A stretch of 64,000 nt of DNA from Pseudomonas fluorescens HK44. Its GTDB lineage: Bacteria; Pseudomonadota; Gammaproteobacteria; Pseudomonadales; Pseudomonadaceae. The translations under genes and the position numbers were made by a program. Every line of letters starts with the position of its first letter. Positions within the stretch are counted from its first letter, which is position 1. Under the pieces are notes generated by a model. It did not search any database. It was not told the DNA's origin and saw nothing but the letters and a program-made list of their open reading frames with translations. Of this stretch, positions 17,789 through 26,944 are shown piece after piece. The DNA lies in NCBI RefSeq assembly GCF_000217955.3, contig NZ_AFOY02000002.1, forward strand, positions 124,001 to 188,000. The letters run 5' to 3'.

Positions 17789-19792
17789 ATGCGGTTTTCA
17801 CCCTTTGTTGAGCGGATCTCAGGCCAGGGCGTTGCTGCCTGGGATATTCACAATGCGGCGTTTGACGCTCAGCGTCGTGGTGAGGATGTCATCATCCTCA
17901 GCGTCGGGGACCCGGATTTCCCCACTCCAGACTTCATTACCGATGCCGCGATCGATGCGCTGCGTGAGGGCGACACGCACTACACCGAAATCGCCGGTCG
18001 CCTGGCCTTGCGCGAAGCCATCGCCGCGCGATACAGCCAACTGTTTGGCCGTGAGCTGCAAGCGTCAAACGTCATCAATGTGGCGGGGGCGCAGAATGCA
18101 CTGTTCATCACCTCGCTGTGCTTGCTCGCTGCCGGTGACGAAGTACTTGCCCTGGACCCGATGTACGTGACCTACGAGGCGACGCTCAAGGCCTCCGGCG
18201 CGACGCTGGTACGGGTGCCCTGCGCGGCGGATTCGGGTTTCCGGCTCGATGCCGCGGTGCTGGCCAAGGCTATCACGCCGCGCACCCGGGCGATTTTCCT
18301 CTCCAATCCGAACAACCCCACCGGCGTGGTGCTCAACCGCGAAGAGTTGCAAGCCATCGCCGACCTCGCCACCACTCATGACCTGTGGGTCGTGGTGGAC
18401 GAGGTCTATGAGAGCCTGGCGTTCGAACGCGAGCACCTCAGTCTGGCGGCCTTGCCGGGCATGGCCGAGCGTTGCGTGGTCGTCGGCAGCCTGTCGAAAT
18501 CCCATGCCATGACCGGCTGGCGGATCGGCTGGATCGTCGCCGATGAAACCCTGGTGGCGCATGCCGAAACCCTGATGCTGAGCATGCTCTATGGCCTGCC
18601 GGGGTTTGTCATGGAGGCCGCGCTCAAGGCAGTGCAGGCCCATGAAGACGTAACCCAGAGCATGCGCGAAATCTATCGCCGTCGTCGCGATCTGGTGGTG
18701 AAAGGTTTATCCGATTGCCCGGGAATATCAGTGCTCACGCCCGATGCCGGCATGTTCGTGCTGGTGGACGTGCGGGGCACTGGCCTGAGCTCTCTGGAAT
18801 TCGCCTGGCGTCTGTTGCGCGAGGCGGGTGTCGCGGTCCTTGATGCGGCCGCTTTCGGCGAGCCGGCACAAGGCTTTGTGCGGCTCTCGTTCACGCTGAG
18901 TGAAGAACGGCTGGCCCAGGCCTGCCAGCGTATTCGCGATTTTGTCCGGGTGTTGAAGGGCGAAGCGCCGAGGCCGGTGATCACCCGTGTGACCAGCGAA
19001 GCGACCGTTGAGCCGGTCGCGGCCAAGACCATGATCGAGGTCGATGGCCTGCACAAACGCTTCGGCAATATCGAAGTCCTCAAAGGCGTCTCCCTGACGG
19101 CCCGCGAAGGCGATGTGATCTCCCTGATCGGCGCCAGTGGCTCGGGCAAAAGTACCTTGCTGCGCTGCATCAACATGCTCGAAGTGCCAGACCAGGGTCG
19201 CATTCTGGTGGACGGCGAAAGCATTCACCTGAACTTCGACCGTCCCGGCGCGCCGCTGGTGTCCGACGCCAAACAGCTGGTACGGATCCGTTCGAGCCTG
19301 GGCATGGTGTTCCAGAACTTCAACCTCTGGCCCCATCGCACGGTGCTGGAAAACCTCATCGAAGCGCCGACTCAGGTCCTGCGTGAAAGCCGTGCGGAGG
19401 CCACCGAAAGGGCTGAAGCCCTGCTTGAACGCGTCGGGCTTGCAGCCAAGCGCAACGAGTACCCGGCGTTTCTCTCCGGGGGACAGCAACAACGGGTGGC
19501 CATCGCCCGGGCCCTGGCCATGCGGCCCAAGGTCATGCTGTTCGATGAACCCACCTCGGCACTCGACCCGGAACTGGTCGGCGAAGTGCTGCGGGTGATC
19601 CGCTCTCTCGCCGAAGAAGGCCGGACCATGATCCTGGTGACCCATGAGATGGCCTTTGCACGCGATGTCTCTTCCAAAGTCGCCTACTTGCATCAAGGGT
19701 TGATCGAGGAAGCCGGTTCGCCGGACGAAGTGTTCGTACACCCACGCAGCGAACGTTGCCGACAATTCGTCAACGCTTATCAGACTCGCTAA
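17789..19792 (+). CDS. Fusion: fold-I aminotransferase plus polar amino acid ABC ATPase
   Basis: A 667-residue protein with two complete enzymes in one frame. Residues 1 to about 395 are a class I/II aminotransferase with the PLP lysine K237 in SLSKSHAMTGWRIGW, plus NPNNPTG and the DEVYE motif. A proline- and alanine-rich linker of about 20 residues follows. From M415 onward is a full HisP/GlnQ-type ABC ATPase: Walker A GASGSGKST (448-456), LSGGQQQR from 562, and LFDEPTSALD. The standalone paralogue at 47369-48133 is the same size as the second half. I see no good ribosome site before the internal ATG at 19031. GAGG precedes the chosen start. A binding protein, two permeases and a deacylase follow. 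Confidence 0.92.
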   Translation: MRFSPFVERISGQGVAAWDIHNAAFDAQRRGEDVIILSVGDPDFPTPDFITDAAIDALREGDTHYTEIAGRLALREAIAARYSQLFGRELQASNVINVAGAQNALFITSLCLLAAGDEVLALDPMYVTYEATLKASGATLVRVPCAADSGFRLDAAVLAKAITPRTRAIFLSNPNNPTGVVLNREELQAIADLATTHDLWVVVDEVYESLAFEREHLSLAALPGMAERCVVVGSLSKSHAMTGWRIGWIVADETLVAHAETLMLSMLYGLPGFVMEAALKAVQAHEDVTQSMREIYRRRRDLVVKGLSDCPGISVLTPDAGMFVLVDVRGTGLSSLEFAWRLLREAGVAVLDAAAFGEPAQGFVRLSFTLSEERLAQACQRIRDFVRVLKGEAPRPVITRVTSEATVEPVAAKTMIEVDGLHKRFGNIEVLKGVSLTAREGDVISLIGASGSGKSTLLRCINMLEVPDQGRILVDGESIHLNFDRPGAPLVSDAKQLVRIRSSLGMVFQNFNLWPHRTVLENLIEAPTQVLRESRAEATERAEALLERVGLAAKRNEYPAFLSGGQQQRVAIARALAMRPKVMLFDEPTSALDPELVGEVLRVIRSLAEEGRTMILVTHEMAFARDVSSKVAYLHQGLIEEAGSPDEVFVHPRSERCRQFVNAYQTR

Positions 19793-19817
19793 TAACATAA
19801 AAAAACGGGGAACAATC

Positions 19818-20600
19818 ATGGGAAATCGACGTTTGGCAAACTGGTTGACCGGCGTGGCCTGCGTAATGCTGGCCGGCATGAGCGCGGCACAGGCGCAGCC
19901 GATCAGGTTCGCGGTCGCCGCCGAACCGTATCCGCCGTACACCGAGAAGCAGGCCAACGGGGAATGGAAAGGCTTTGAAGTCGACCTGATCCACAAGCTG
20001 TGCAGCGAGATGAAAGCCGAGTGCGAGATCAAGGAAGTGGCGTGGGACGGGATCATCCCGTCGCTGCTGGCGAAGAAGATCGACGTGATTTTCTCGTCCA
20101 TGTCGGTGACCGAAGAGCGCGAAAAACAGATCGCATTCAGCAAGGCCTACTACGACTCGGCGATCGCGGTTGTCGGGCCCAAGGGCACTGCGGTGAACAA
20201 GTACCCGGATGACCTCAAGGGCAAGATCATCGCGGTGCAGAACTCGACAGTGAGCGCCAGTTACCTGAAGGCTTACTACGAGAAAATTGCCGAGGTGAAG
20301 TATTACGATACCCAGGACTCGGCCAACGCCGACCTGATTGCCGGTCGTGTCGACCTGATGATGGCGGATGGCACGGCCATGGCGGCATTCGTCAAGACGC
20401 CCGATGCCAAGGACCTGGCCTACCTGGGCACGGTGCCTTATGACCCGATCTTCGGCAAAGGCGTGGGCGCCGGTCTGCGCAAGGATGACACCGAGCTCAA
20501 GGCCAATCTCGACAAGGCGATCAAGACCCTGCTGGCGAGCAAGGACTATGACGACCTCTCCCAAAGCTACTTCGGGACCAGCGTGAAGCCTGCTTTCTGA
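19818..20600 (+). CDS. Periplasmic polar amino acid-binding protein of ABC transporter
   Basis: A 260-residue family 3 solute-binding protein. A Sec signal peptide ends near A26 (MSAAQA/QPIRF). The mature N-terminus (IRFAVAAEPYPPYTEKQANGEWKGFEVDL) is typical of the lysine/arginine/ornithine and opine-binding group. It delivers substrate to the two permeases and to the ATPase half of the fusion protein. The gap to the fusion gene is 25 bases. A REPIN lies between it and the first permease gene. Confidence 0.92.
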   Translation: MGNRRLANWLTGVACVMLAGMSAAQAQPIRFAVAAEPYPPYTEKQANGEWKGFEVDLIHKLCSEMKAECEIKEVAWDGIIPSLLAKKIDVIFSSMSVTEEREKQIAFSKAYYDSAIAVVGPKGTAVNKYPDDLKGKIIAVQNSTVSASYLKAYYEKIAEVKYYDTQDSANADLIAGRVDLMMADGTAMAAFVKTPDAKDLAYLGTVPYDPIFGKGVGAGLRKDDTELKANLDKAIKTLLASKDYDDLSQSYFGTSVKPAF

Positions 20601-20613
20601 TCTGAACACAGAT

Positions 20614-20708
20614 CCTGTGGGAGCGAGCCTGCTCGCGATGAGGGCACAACAGTCAACATCTACGGTGACTGAACCACCGCCATCGCGAGCGGGCTCGCTC
20701 CCACAAGG
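20614..20708. repeat. REPIN inside the transporter operon
   Basis: GTGGGAGCGAGCCTGCTCGC and the inverted GCGAGCGGGCTCGCTCCCAC flank a spacer of about 45 bases. It lies between the binding-protein and permease genes, where such hairpins often raise the amount of upstream message and lower that of downstream genes. Confidence 0.87.
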
Positions 20709-20747
20709 TCCAGCGGTGTCCTCACGCCTGCTAACCGGAGAGTTGAA

Positions 20748-21461
20748 ATGCCAGCAATGTTCGAGTTGATCGATTTCAGCGAACAAGGATGGGGCAGTGC
20801 GCTGTTGAAGGGGCTCTGGATGACCCTGCAGATATCGGCCGGGGCCTTTGTGGTCGGGCTGTTCATTGGGCTGGTGGTGGCCTGTCTCAAGTTGAGCGCG
20901 CCCAAACCGATTGCGGCACTGATGCGTGGCTACACCACATTATTCCGGGCAGTTCCGGAGTTGTTGCTGATCCTGTTGCTGTACTACGTCGGTTCCATGC
21001 TCCTCAATTCGCTGATGGCCCGGATGGGTTACGGCGCGATGGATGTCAGCGGTCCTTTGGCGGCAATCCTGGTGCTGGGCCTGGTTCAAGGCGCCTATGC
21101 CTCGGAGATTTTTCGGGCAGCGATCCAGGCGATTCCCTTTGGTCAGATCGAGGCGGCGAGGGCGTTCGGCCAAAGCGGGTTCGGACTGTTCCGGCGCGTA
21201 ACGCTGCCGATCATGGCGCCTTATGCGATGGCCGGGATGGCCAACCTGTGGATCAACCTGATCAAGGACAGTGCATTGATCAGCGTGGTCGGCACCAACG
21301 AACTGTTGTACACCGCCAAGCAAGGGGCGGGTTCGACGCGTCACTACCTGTTGTTCTACCTCACGGCCGCGGCGATGTACTACGTGGTGACGTTGGTGTC
21401 CAACTACCTGTCGGGACGGCTTGAGCGACGCACTCGTCGCTGGATGCCCTTGGCTGAGTGA
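20748..21461 (+). CDS. ABC transporter permease, polar amino acid type
   Basis: A 237-residue HisM/HisQ-type inner membrane protein with about five hydrophobic segments. The ATPase-contact (EAA) loop reads QIEAARAFGQSGFGLFRRVTLPIMAPYAMAG. It pairs with the next permease. GGAGAG precedes the ATG. The end lies next to the start of the second permease. Confidence 0.92.
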   Translation: MPAMFELIDFSEQGWGSALLKGLWMTLQISAGAFVVGLFIGLVVACLKLSAPKPIAALMRGYTTLFRAVPELLLILLLYYVGSMLLNSLMARMGYGAMDVSGPLAAILVLGLVQGAYASEIFRAAIQAIPFGQIEAARAFGQSGFGLFRRVTLPIMAPYAMAGMANLWINLIKDSALISVVGTNELLYTAKQGAGSTRHYLLFYLTAAAMYYVVTLVSNYLSGRLERRTRRWMPLAE

Positions 21462-21466
21462 ATGAA

Positions 21467-22165
21467 ATGATTCCAGCGTGGATAGTTGAATATGCGGCGC
21501 TGTTGGGCCGAGGGCTGCAAACGAGCATCACCCTTCTGTTGTTTGCCAGTGCGTTCGGTTTTGTGCTCGCGGTGCTGGTGGCGCTGGCCCGGATCTCGAA
21601 GAATAAAGTCATCGCCAAGGCCAGCCTGTTCTACACCAGCGTGTTTCGCGGGACACCGTTGCTGATCCAGATCTACATCTTCTACTACGGGCTTGGCAGC
21701 CTGTTTGCGCAGTTTCCGCTGATTCGTGGCAGTTTTCTCTGGCCTTATCTGCGTGACGGCTACTGGTACATCGTGTTCGCCCTGGTGCTGTCGGTGGGGG
21801 CCTATGTGGGCGAAGTGATTCGCGGCGGCCTGCTGGCGGTGCCAAAAGGTGAAATGGAAGCCGCCTCGGCGTTTGGCATGACCCCGCGCCAGTCCCTGCT
21901 GCGGGTGCGCTTGCCACGGGCCATGCGGTTGCTGTTGCCGACATTGGCTGGGGAGACCGTGATGTTGTTGAAGTCCACGGCGCTGGCCTCGACCATCGCG
22001 GTGATCGATCTGCTGGGCGCTGCCAACGTGGTCCGTGCCCAGACCCTGCAAGTCTATCAACCGTTGTTGCTGGTGGCCGGGGTGTATGTCTGCCTGACGT
22101 TCCTGATCGAGGCACTGTTTGCCTTTGCCGAACGGCGCGGGACGCCGCTGCGCAGGGCGGTGTAA
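21467..22165 (+). CDS. ABC transporter permease, polar amino acid type
   Basis: A permease of about 232 residues, homologous to the previous one, with EAA loop EMEAASAFGMTPRQSLLRVRLPRAMRLLLP. The ATG at 21467 is the chosen start; a GTG at 21458 overlapping the previous stop is possible. Together the pair forms the membrane channel of the importer. Confidence 0.9.
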   Translation: MIPAWIVEYAALLGRGLQTSITLLLFASAFGFVLAVLVALARISKNKVIAKASLFYTSVFRGTPLLIQIYIFYYGLGSLFAQFPLIRGSFLWPYLRDGYWYIVFALVLSVGAYVGEVIRGGLLAVPKGEMEAASAFGMTPRQSLLRVRLPRAMRLLLPTLAGETVMLLKSTALASTIAVIDLLGAANVVRAQTLQVYQPLLLVAGVYVCLTFLIEALFAFAERRGTPLRRAV

Positions 22166-22267
22166 TGAGCGCGCCACGGGTTGACCGGTCGTTGCAGGGC
22201 TCAGGCATCCCTCGATCCAGAGTCCGTCGAGCATCGGGGTCAACAGTCATGATGAGAGGACAGGCGT

Positions 22268-23284
22268 ATGGCGCAGGACATTTCGTTTGCTGTTCGGAAC
22301 AATAACGGCGACGCGGTGCGGGTCGGCGTGTGGCGATTCGAGGGCAATGGCGGCGGGCCGAAGGTGCACTTGCAGGCGGGGGTGCATGCCGATGAAATCG
22401 CCGGGATGCTGGTCCTGCATCTGTTGATGCAGCGGCTCCAGGTCGCCGAGGCCGAGGGCCGCCTCAAGGGCAGTGTGACAGTGGTGCCACAGGCCAATCC
22501 CCTGGGCATCGGGCAGTTTCGCCAAGGGCGAATGCTCGGTCGGTTTCACGACGCCACGGGCCATAATTTCAACCGTTCATTCGACCAGTCGACAGCGATG
22601 GCCCGACCTTCGACCCCTGTCCAGGTCTGGCAAAAAAGCCTGGTACAACTGGCGGCTACGGCGGATGTAGTGCTCGATCTGCACACCGATGACGAGGCGT
22701 TACCGTACCTCTATGTTCACCGCAGTTTCTGGCCACGTGGCCGTGAACTGGCGGCAGCGATGAAGATGGAGGTGGCGATCATCTGGGATGACGGTGGCGA
22801 TGGCTCTTTCGAGGAAACCATCATTGCGCCCTGGCTGCGCGATGGCGTCACGGACCAGCACCTGGCGGCGACCCTGGAATTGCGCGGGCAGGGCGATGTC
22901 AGCGATCGGCTTGCCGAGCAGGATGCTGCGGGGCTGTACGCCTGGCTTTGCGCGTGCGGGGTGATCGATGAGCCGCTGTCGCCAGGCGATTGGCCTGTCG
23001 AGGCGATAGAAATGAGCCACATGGAGACCATTCTCGCGCCGCAGCCCGGGGTGCTGATCTTTGAAAAGGAGCTGGGCGATTTCGTCGAAGAAGGGCAGCG
23101 GTTTGCGCGGATTCTGGGGCGCCCGGGTGATCCGTCTTCCGAAGTGGTGCTGTTTGCCGAGCAAGCGGGGCGGATGGTGACACGTTATCGGGATCGGCTG
23201 GTGCCCCAGGGCATGGTGGTGGCGAAATTCACCGGAACCCGGGTGTCGCGCAACTGGAGCGGAGGATTGCTGGACCCGAACTAG
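22268..23284 (+). CDS. Zinc deacylase, succinylglutamate desuccinylase/aspartoacylase family
   Basis: A 338-residue zinc carboxypeptidase-fold hydrolase. Zinc ligands are H40 and E43 (GVHADE) and H139 (LDLHTD). The substrate-binding N101/R103 (HNFNRSF) and the catalytic E204 (ATLELRGQ) are visible. Family members remove acyl groups from amino acids; DoeB, which acts on acetyl-diaminobutyrate, belongs here. The operon context suggests import of an N-acyl amino acid, deacylation by this enzyme and transamination by the fusion protein. The paralogue at 48152-49264 serves the second transporter set. Confidence 0.88.
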   Translation: MAQDISFAVRNNNGDAVRVGVWRFEGNGGGPKVHLQAGVHADEIAGMLVLHLLMQRLQVAEAEGRLKGSVTVVPQANPLGIGQFRQGRMLGRFHDATGHNFNRSFDQSTAMARPSTPVQVWQKSLVQLAATADVVLDLHTDDEALPYLYVHRSFWPRGRELAAAMKMEVAIIWDDGGDGSFEETIIAPWLRDGVTDQHLAATLELRGQGDVSDRLAEQDAAGLYAWLCACGVIDEPLSPGDWPVEAIEMSHMETILAPQPGVLIFEKELGDFVEEGQRFARILGRPGDPSSEVVLFAEQAGRMVTRYRDRLVPQGMVVAKFTGTRVSRNWSGGLLDPN

Positions 23285-23354
23285 AAGGGGTAAGCGGCAG
23301 CCTTCCGAATCGGCATGTGTTTAGCCCCCAGAGAAGGAGCACCTGCCCTGGCAA

Positions 23355-24269
23355 TCAATGAACTGACTCAGGGGCCGTTAAGAAATCAATCAGCGCTCTT
23401 ACTTTCATCGGTAGATAGCGGGCATGGGGGTACAGCAACATGAAGGGGCGGGTAGCGCCACCAAACTTCCCGAGTACCTCGACCAATTCACCGCTTTCGA
23501 TTTGCGCCTGAACGGTAAACCGGTACGCCTGCACGATCCCGGCGCCGTGTCTGGCCATCGTGATCGTTGCCAGATAATCTTCAAGGCAGGTGGTATTTCC
23601 AGAGGTGTTCACGCTCACCGACCGCTGATCGACGATGAAGGTCCACGGCAGATTCCTTCCGCTGCTGGGCAGTTCAAACTGAATGCAATCGTGTAATTCC
23701 AGGTCCGACAGTGCCTGCGGAGCGCCACGCTGGCGAAGGTACTCAGGAGAGGCTACAACCACCAGCTCCGCATTCTCGAGTGTGCGCGCAATCAGCGCCG
23801 AGTCATCGGGCGCCCGACCGCGGATGGCCAGATCGTAACCTTCCTCAGCGAAATCTATGTTTCGGGTACTGACGTGTACGACTACCTTGACCAGTGGATA
23901 GCGTCGACGAAACTCGGCAAGGCGTGGTAACAGTCGAAAATGCGCATAGGGTGTCGGTGCGCTGATGCGCAATTCCCCTGAGGGCGCCTGCTGCTGGCCC
24001 GTCACTTCACGTTCCGCGTCAACCAGTTGAGTCAACGCTTGCCGGCATTGCTCGTAATAGACCCGACCTGCCTCGGTCAGGCGTATCTGCCGGGTGGTGC
24101 GTACAAACAAGCGCACCGCCAGACGCTCTTCCAGGCGTGACACCGACCGGCTCACGGCGGCAGGCGTCACGCCGGCGGCCTGTGCAGCGGCAGTGAAACT
24201 TTCAAACTCGACTGCCAAACAGAACAGCTCAATGCTGCCCAGTTGCACATCGTCAAAATGCCGGGGCAT
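23355..24269 (-). CDS. LysR family transcriptional regulator
   Basis: A 304-residue regulator with an N-terminal winged helix-turn-helix (FTAAAQAAGVTPAAVSRSVSRLEERLAVRLF) and a LysR substrate-binding domain. The sequence around VYYEQCRQALTQLVDAEREV and the sensor domain resemble the CrgA-like group. It faces the deacylase gene tail to tail, so its target may be elsewhere. The start is the ATG at 24269. Confidence 0.92.
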   Translation of the reverse strand: MPRHFDDVQLGSIELFCLAVEFESFTAAAQAAGVTPAAVSRSVSRLEERLAVRLFVRTTRQIRLTEAGRVYYEQCRQALTQLVDAEREVTGQQQAPSGELRISAPTPYAHFRLLPRLAEFRRRYPLVKVVVHVSTRNIDFAEEGYDLAIRGRAPDDSALIARTLENAELVVVASPEYLRQRGAPQALSDLELHDCIQFELPSSGRNLPWTFIVDQRSVSVNTSGNTTCLEDYLATITMARHGAGIVQAYRFTVQAQIESGELVEVLGKFGGATRPFMLLYPHARYLPMKVRALIDFLTAPESVH

Positions 24270-24360
24270 CGTATCTCTCGATTAATTACATCGGGTATCA
24301 AGTAAGTGGCGTAACACGCTATCTATCCCGGTCTGACGAAAAAGTAAAGCGATCCCCTGA

Positions 24361-24885
24361 TCAACCGGGAAACTGACTCGCACCTGCTGCCAGGCAGAGT
24401 TGGTGGTATGCACCGACCAGTTGATCCAGCGTGAACGCGCGATTTCGCCCACTGGGATTGGGCAGGACCCAGACCGAGGCATTACCAAAGGTCTTTGACT
24501 GAAGCCCCCATGCAATTTCTCGTTGACCGGATAATGCGCTGTACGCCGCTTTGCCGAGAAACGCCACAAAGCGTGGTGCATAACGTGCGATCTTTTGTTC
24601 AAAATCAGCAGCGGCAGCGATGAATTCATGTGAAGACAACTCATCCGCCCGTGCGGTTGGCCGTTCGATCACCGCGGTTAACCCACACTGATACTGCAAG
24701 AGTGTCCGATCGTGTTCCGGGCGTACTTCCTGCGGCGTAAAACCGGCGAGATGGAGTGTGCGCCAGAAACGATTGCCCCGACCCGCAAAATGATGCCCCT
24801 GGGCGGCGGCCGTCATGCCCGGATTGATGCCACAGAAAATCACGGCAAGCTGCTCGGCAAGAATATCTTCGAGTCTTTCACCCAC
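24361..24885 (-). CDS. mug: G/U mismatch-specific DNA glycosylase
   Basis: A 174-residue uracil-DNA glycosylase of the Mug/TDG family. The family motifs FCGINPGM (N21) and LPNPSGRNR near the C-terminus are present. It excises uracil or ethenocytosine opposite guanine. It is a single gene between two regulators, on the minus strand. Confidence 0.92.
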   Translation of the reverse strand: MGERLEDILAEQLAVIFCGINPGMTAAAQGHHFAGRGNRFWRTLHLAGFTPQEVRPEHDRTLLQYQCGLTAVIERPTARADELSSHEFIAAAADFEQKIARYAPRFVAFLGKAAYSALSGQREIAWGLQSKTFGNASVWVLPNPSGRNRAFTLDQLVGAYHQLCLAAGASQFPG

Positions 24886-24922
24886 GATAAAACCTCACAA
24901 ACCCGACAGGTGCCGAGGTCAA

Positions 24923-25546
24923 TTAGCCGCAGATCACGCTGACCGCATTGCGTGCAAGCTCTGTCAATTCAGCGCGGGATTTGCCCGCCCGAGCACGTAT
25001 CGAAATGCTGTGCAGCAAGGATGATGCGAGCACGGCGAGGGCTGCGGGGTCGGCATCGCTTTTCAGTTCGCCGGAATCGATTGCTGCCCGCAGACGCGTT
25101 TCGAGTTCGGCATCGAGCCTGCTCAGCCGATCCGAAAGCACGTCGCGTATTTCAGCATCCTCGACGGCCTCGGTCGTCGCCGTGCCAATCGCAAAACAGC
25201 CGCGCGGTTGGCCTTCGCCCGAGAAGTAGATCGACAACTGCCCCTCATAGAAACGCATCAACGCCTGCTCGAGTGTCAGCGTGTTGTCCGTCAGCGCCTC
25301 ATGCATGGCCGCCGCCGCAAACTCCCAATACTGCTCAAGCGCTTTGATATAGAGCGCGTGCTTGTCACCGAATGCCGCATAGAGGCTTGGGCGATTCATG
25401 CCGGCCGCCGTCGCGATGCTATCCAGAGAGGCGCCGGAATATCCGGTGCTCCAGAAAACCCCAAGTGCCTGCTGCAGCGCTGTCTGCGGGTCATACGCGC
25501 GAGGGCGGCCACGGCCTTTGCCCTCTGCAGTTTTATTTTGTGCCAT
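24923..25546 (-). CDS. TetR family repressor
   Basis: A 207-residue TetR protein. The N-terminal helix-turn-helix is YDPQTALQQALGVFWSTGYSGASLDSIATAAGMNRPSLYAAFGDK, followed by a C-terminal ligand domain with the TetR_C group's RGCFAIGTATTEA. The ATG at 25546 is chosen; a longer frame to 25579 is possible. It is divergent from the EmrAB-OprM-type operon and is its likely local repressor. Confidence 0.92.
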   Translation of the reverse strand: MAQNKTAEGKGRGRPRAYDPQTALQQALGVFWSTGYSGASLDSIATAAGMNRPSLYAAFGDKHALYIKALEQYWEFAAAAMHEALTDNTLTLEQALMRFYEGQLSIYFSGEGQPRGCFAIGTATTEAVEDAEIRDVLSDRLSRLDAELETRLRAAIDSGELKSDADPAALAVLASSLLHSISIRARAGKSRAELTELARNAVSVICG

Positions 25547-25547
25547 G

Positions 25548-25555
25548 TTGTACAA
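25548..25555. promoter_or_regulatory. Palindrome TTGTACAA, possible TetR operator
   Basis: A perfect 8-base palindrome directly upstream of the TetR start codon, in the 258-base region shared with the efflux operon. TetR repressors bind such dyads, but no second half-site pair is obvious, so this is a weak proposal. Confidence 0.35.
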
Positions 25556-25804
25556 ATTCCTTGAATGAAGGTAGGTCACGGCATATTCTTACACCATCGC
25601 ACAAAATTAAGGAACCAGAAGTTCCTGAATTTCAGGTTTGTTGCAGCGGAGCTCGAACTGGGTATTGCGGCGATGAAACAGGTGCGGCAGAGCGATCCTC
25701 CTGACGCACACGAGCTTGATTCCTCACAGCAATTATTGACATCAGGGTCGCAGGCGATCGTTGCCCGTGTTAGCCCGATTTCCCGGTTAAAGGTGTATTC
25801 GATC

Positions 25805-26944
25805 ATGACCAGACAGTTCGACATTCCAGCTTCGCAAACCTTCGAGCACCCAGGGTCGAACCAGGCCGACAGGCCCATCAAGAAACCGTTTAAAGAGAAG
25901 TTGCGACCACTCCTTATGGTGGGCGTTCCTGCTCTCGTCGCTGCGGTTGGGTACTCACACTATGTGACAGGCGAGCCCTACGTTTCGACCGATAACGCTT
26001 ATGCCCGAGTAGCGAAGGCATCGATCAACGCTCGCGTTTCCGGACAAGTCGTCGAAATCGCGGTCGAGGACAATCAGCCTGTTCGCAAGGGCCAGGTGCT
26101 GTTTCGGATCAACCCGGAGCCGTTCCAGATCGCGATTAACCGTGCAGAAGCGCAGCTGAGCGTTGCGCGGCTTCGCATCGATGGACTCAAGGCAAGCTAC
26201 CGCCAGCAGCAGGCTGAACTGCAATCGGCCAAAGAGTCGGCGGATTTCGACCAGCGGGAATTTGCCCGCAAGAAAGCGCTGGTCGCCACCGAGTTCGTCT
26301 CGCGCGCTATTTACGAACGTTCAGACACCGACCTTAAAGTTGCCCGGCAACGAATAGCGTCGATCGAACAGCAGATCGCCAGCACGGTCGTTGCCTTGAA
26401 CGGCAATCCGGACATCGAAGCCGATAAACACCCGATGGTTCGCGAGGCCAAGGCTCAGCTCGACGAAGCGCAGCTTTATCTCTCGTACGCGACGGTGTAT
26501 GCGCCGCAGGATGGCATCGTGGCCAAGGTCGACGATTTGCAGGTGGGCAACTACGTCAACAGCGGTGCGCCAGCCTTTGCCTTGCTGTCCGATCGCCAGA
26601 TCTGGGTTGAGGCCAACTTTCGCGAAACGGAAGTGACCCATATGCGTCAAGGCCAGGAAGCAACCATCAGTGTCGATACGTACCCTGATCACGTATTCAA
26701 AGCCCACGTGACCAGCATGAGTCCGGGTGCCGGATCGGACTTCGCGCTGCTGCCACCGGAAAATGCGACCGGCAACTGGGTCAAGGTTGTCCAGCGGGTA
26801 CCGGTTCGACTCGAACTCGATGAAGTGGATCCTGCTCTGCCGCTTTTCTCGGGTACCAGCGCCACGGTCAAAGTCGACACCGGCTATCGCACGCCCTGGT
26901 GGCACCCACTCAAGGCTCTGTTGACCGCAGGTACCGACCGATGA
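25805..26944 (+). CDS. EmrA/HlyD-type membrane fusion protein of an efflux pump
   Basis: A 379-residue periplasmic adaptor. A single membrane segment lies near residues 35-53; the biotinyl-lipoyl-like region follows (YVSTDNAYARVAKASINARVSGQVVEIAVEDNQPVRKGQVLF), then a helical hairpin and a beta-barrel domain (VGNYVNSGAPAFALL...WVEANFRETEV). It links the inner membrane MFS transporter to the outer membrane channel. The frame is open back to 25565, but family similarity starts after this ATG. The stop overlaps the next start as ATGA. Confidence 0.9.
   Translation: MTRQFDIPASQTFEHPGSNQADRPIKKPFKEKLRPLLMVGVPALVAAVGYSHYVTGEPYVSTDNAYARVAKASINARVSGQVVEIAVEDNQPVRKGQVLFRINPEPFQIAINRAEAQLSVARLRIDGLKASYRQQQAELQSAKESADFDQREFARKKALVATEFVSRAIYERSDTDLKVARQRIASIEQQIASTVVALNGNPDIEADKHPMVREAKAQLDEAQLYLSYATVYAPQDGIVAKVDDLQVGNYVNSGAPAFALLSDRQIWVEANFRETEVTHMRQGQEATISVDTYPDHVFKAHVTSMSPGAGSDFALLPPENATGNWVKVVQRVPVRLELDEVDPALPLFSGTSATVKVDTGYRTPWWHPLKALLTAGTDR

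Noticed and set aside
18728..20143. 471-codon open frame on the minus strand
   Set aside because: It is opposite the fusion gene and binding-protein gene, without family motifs.
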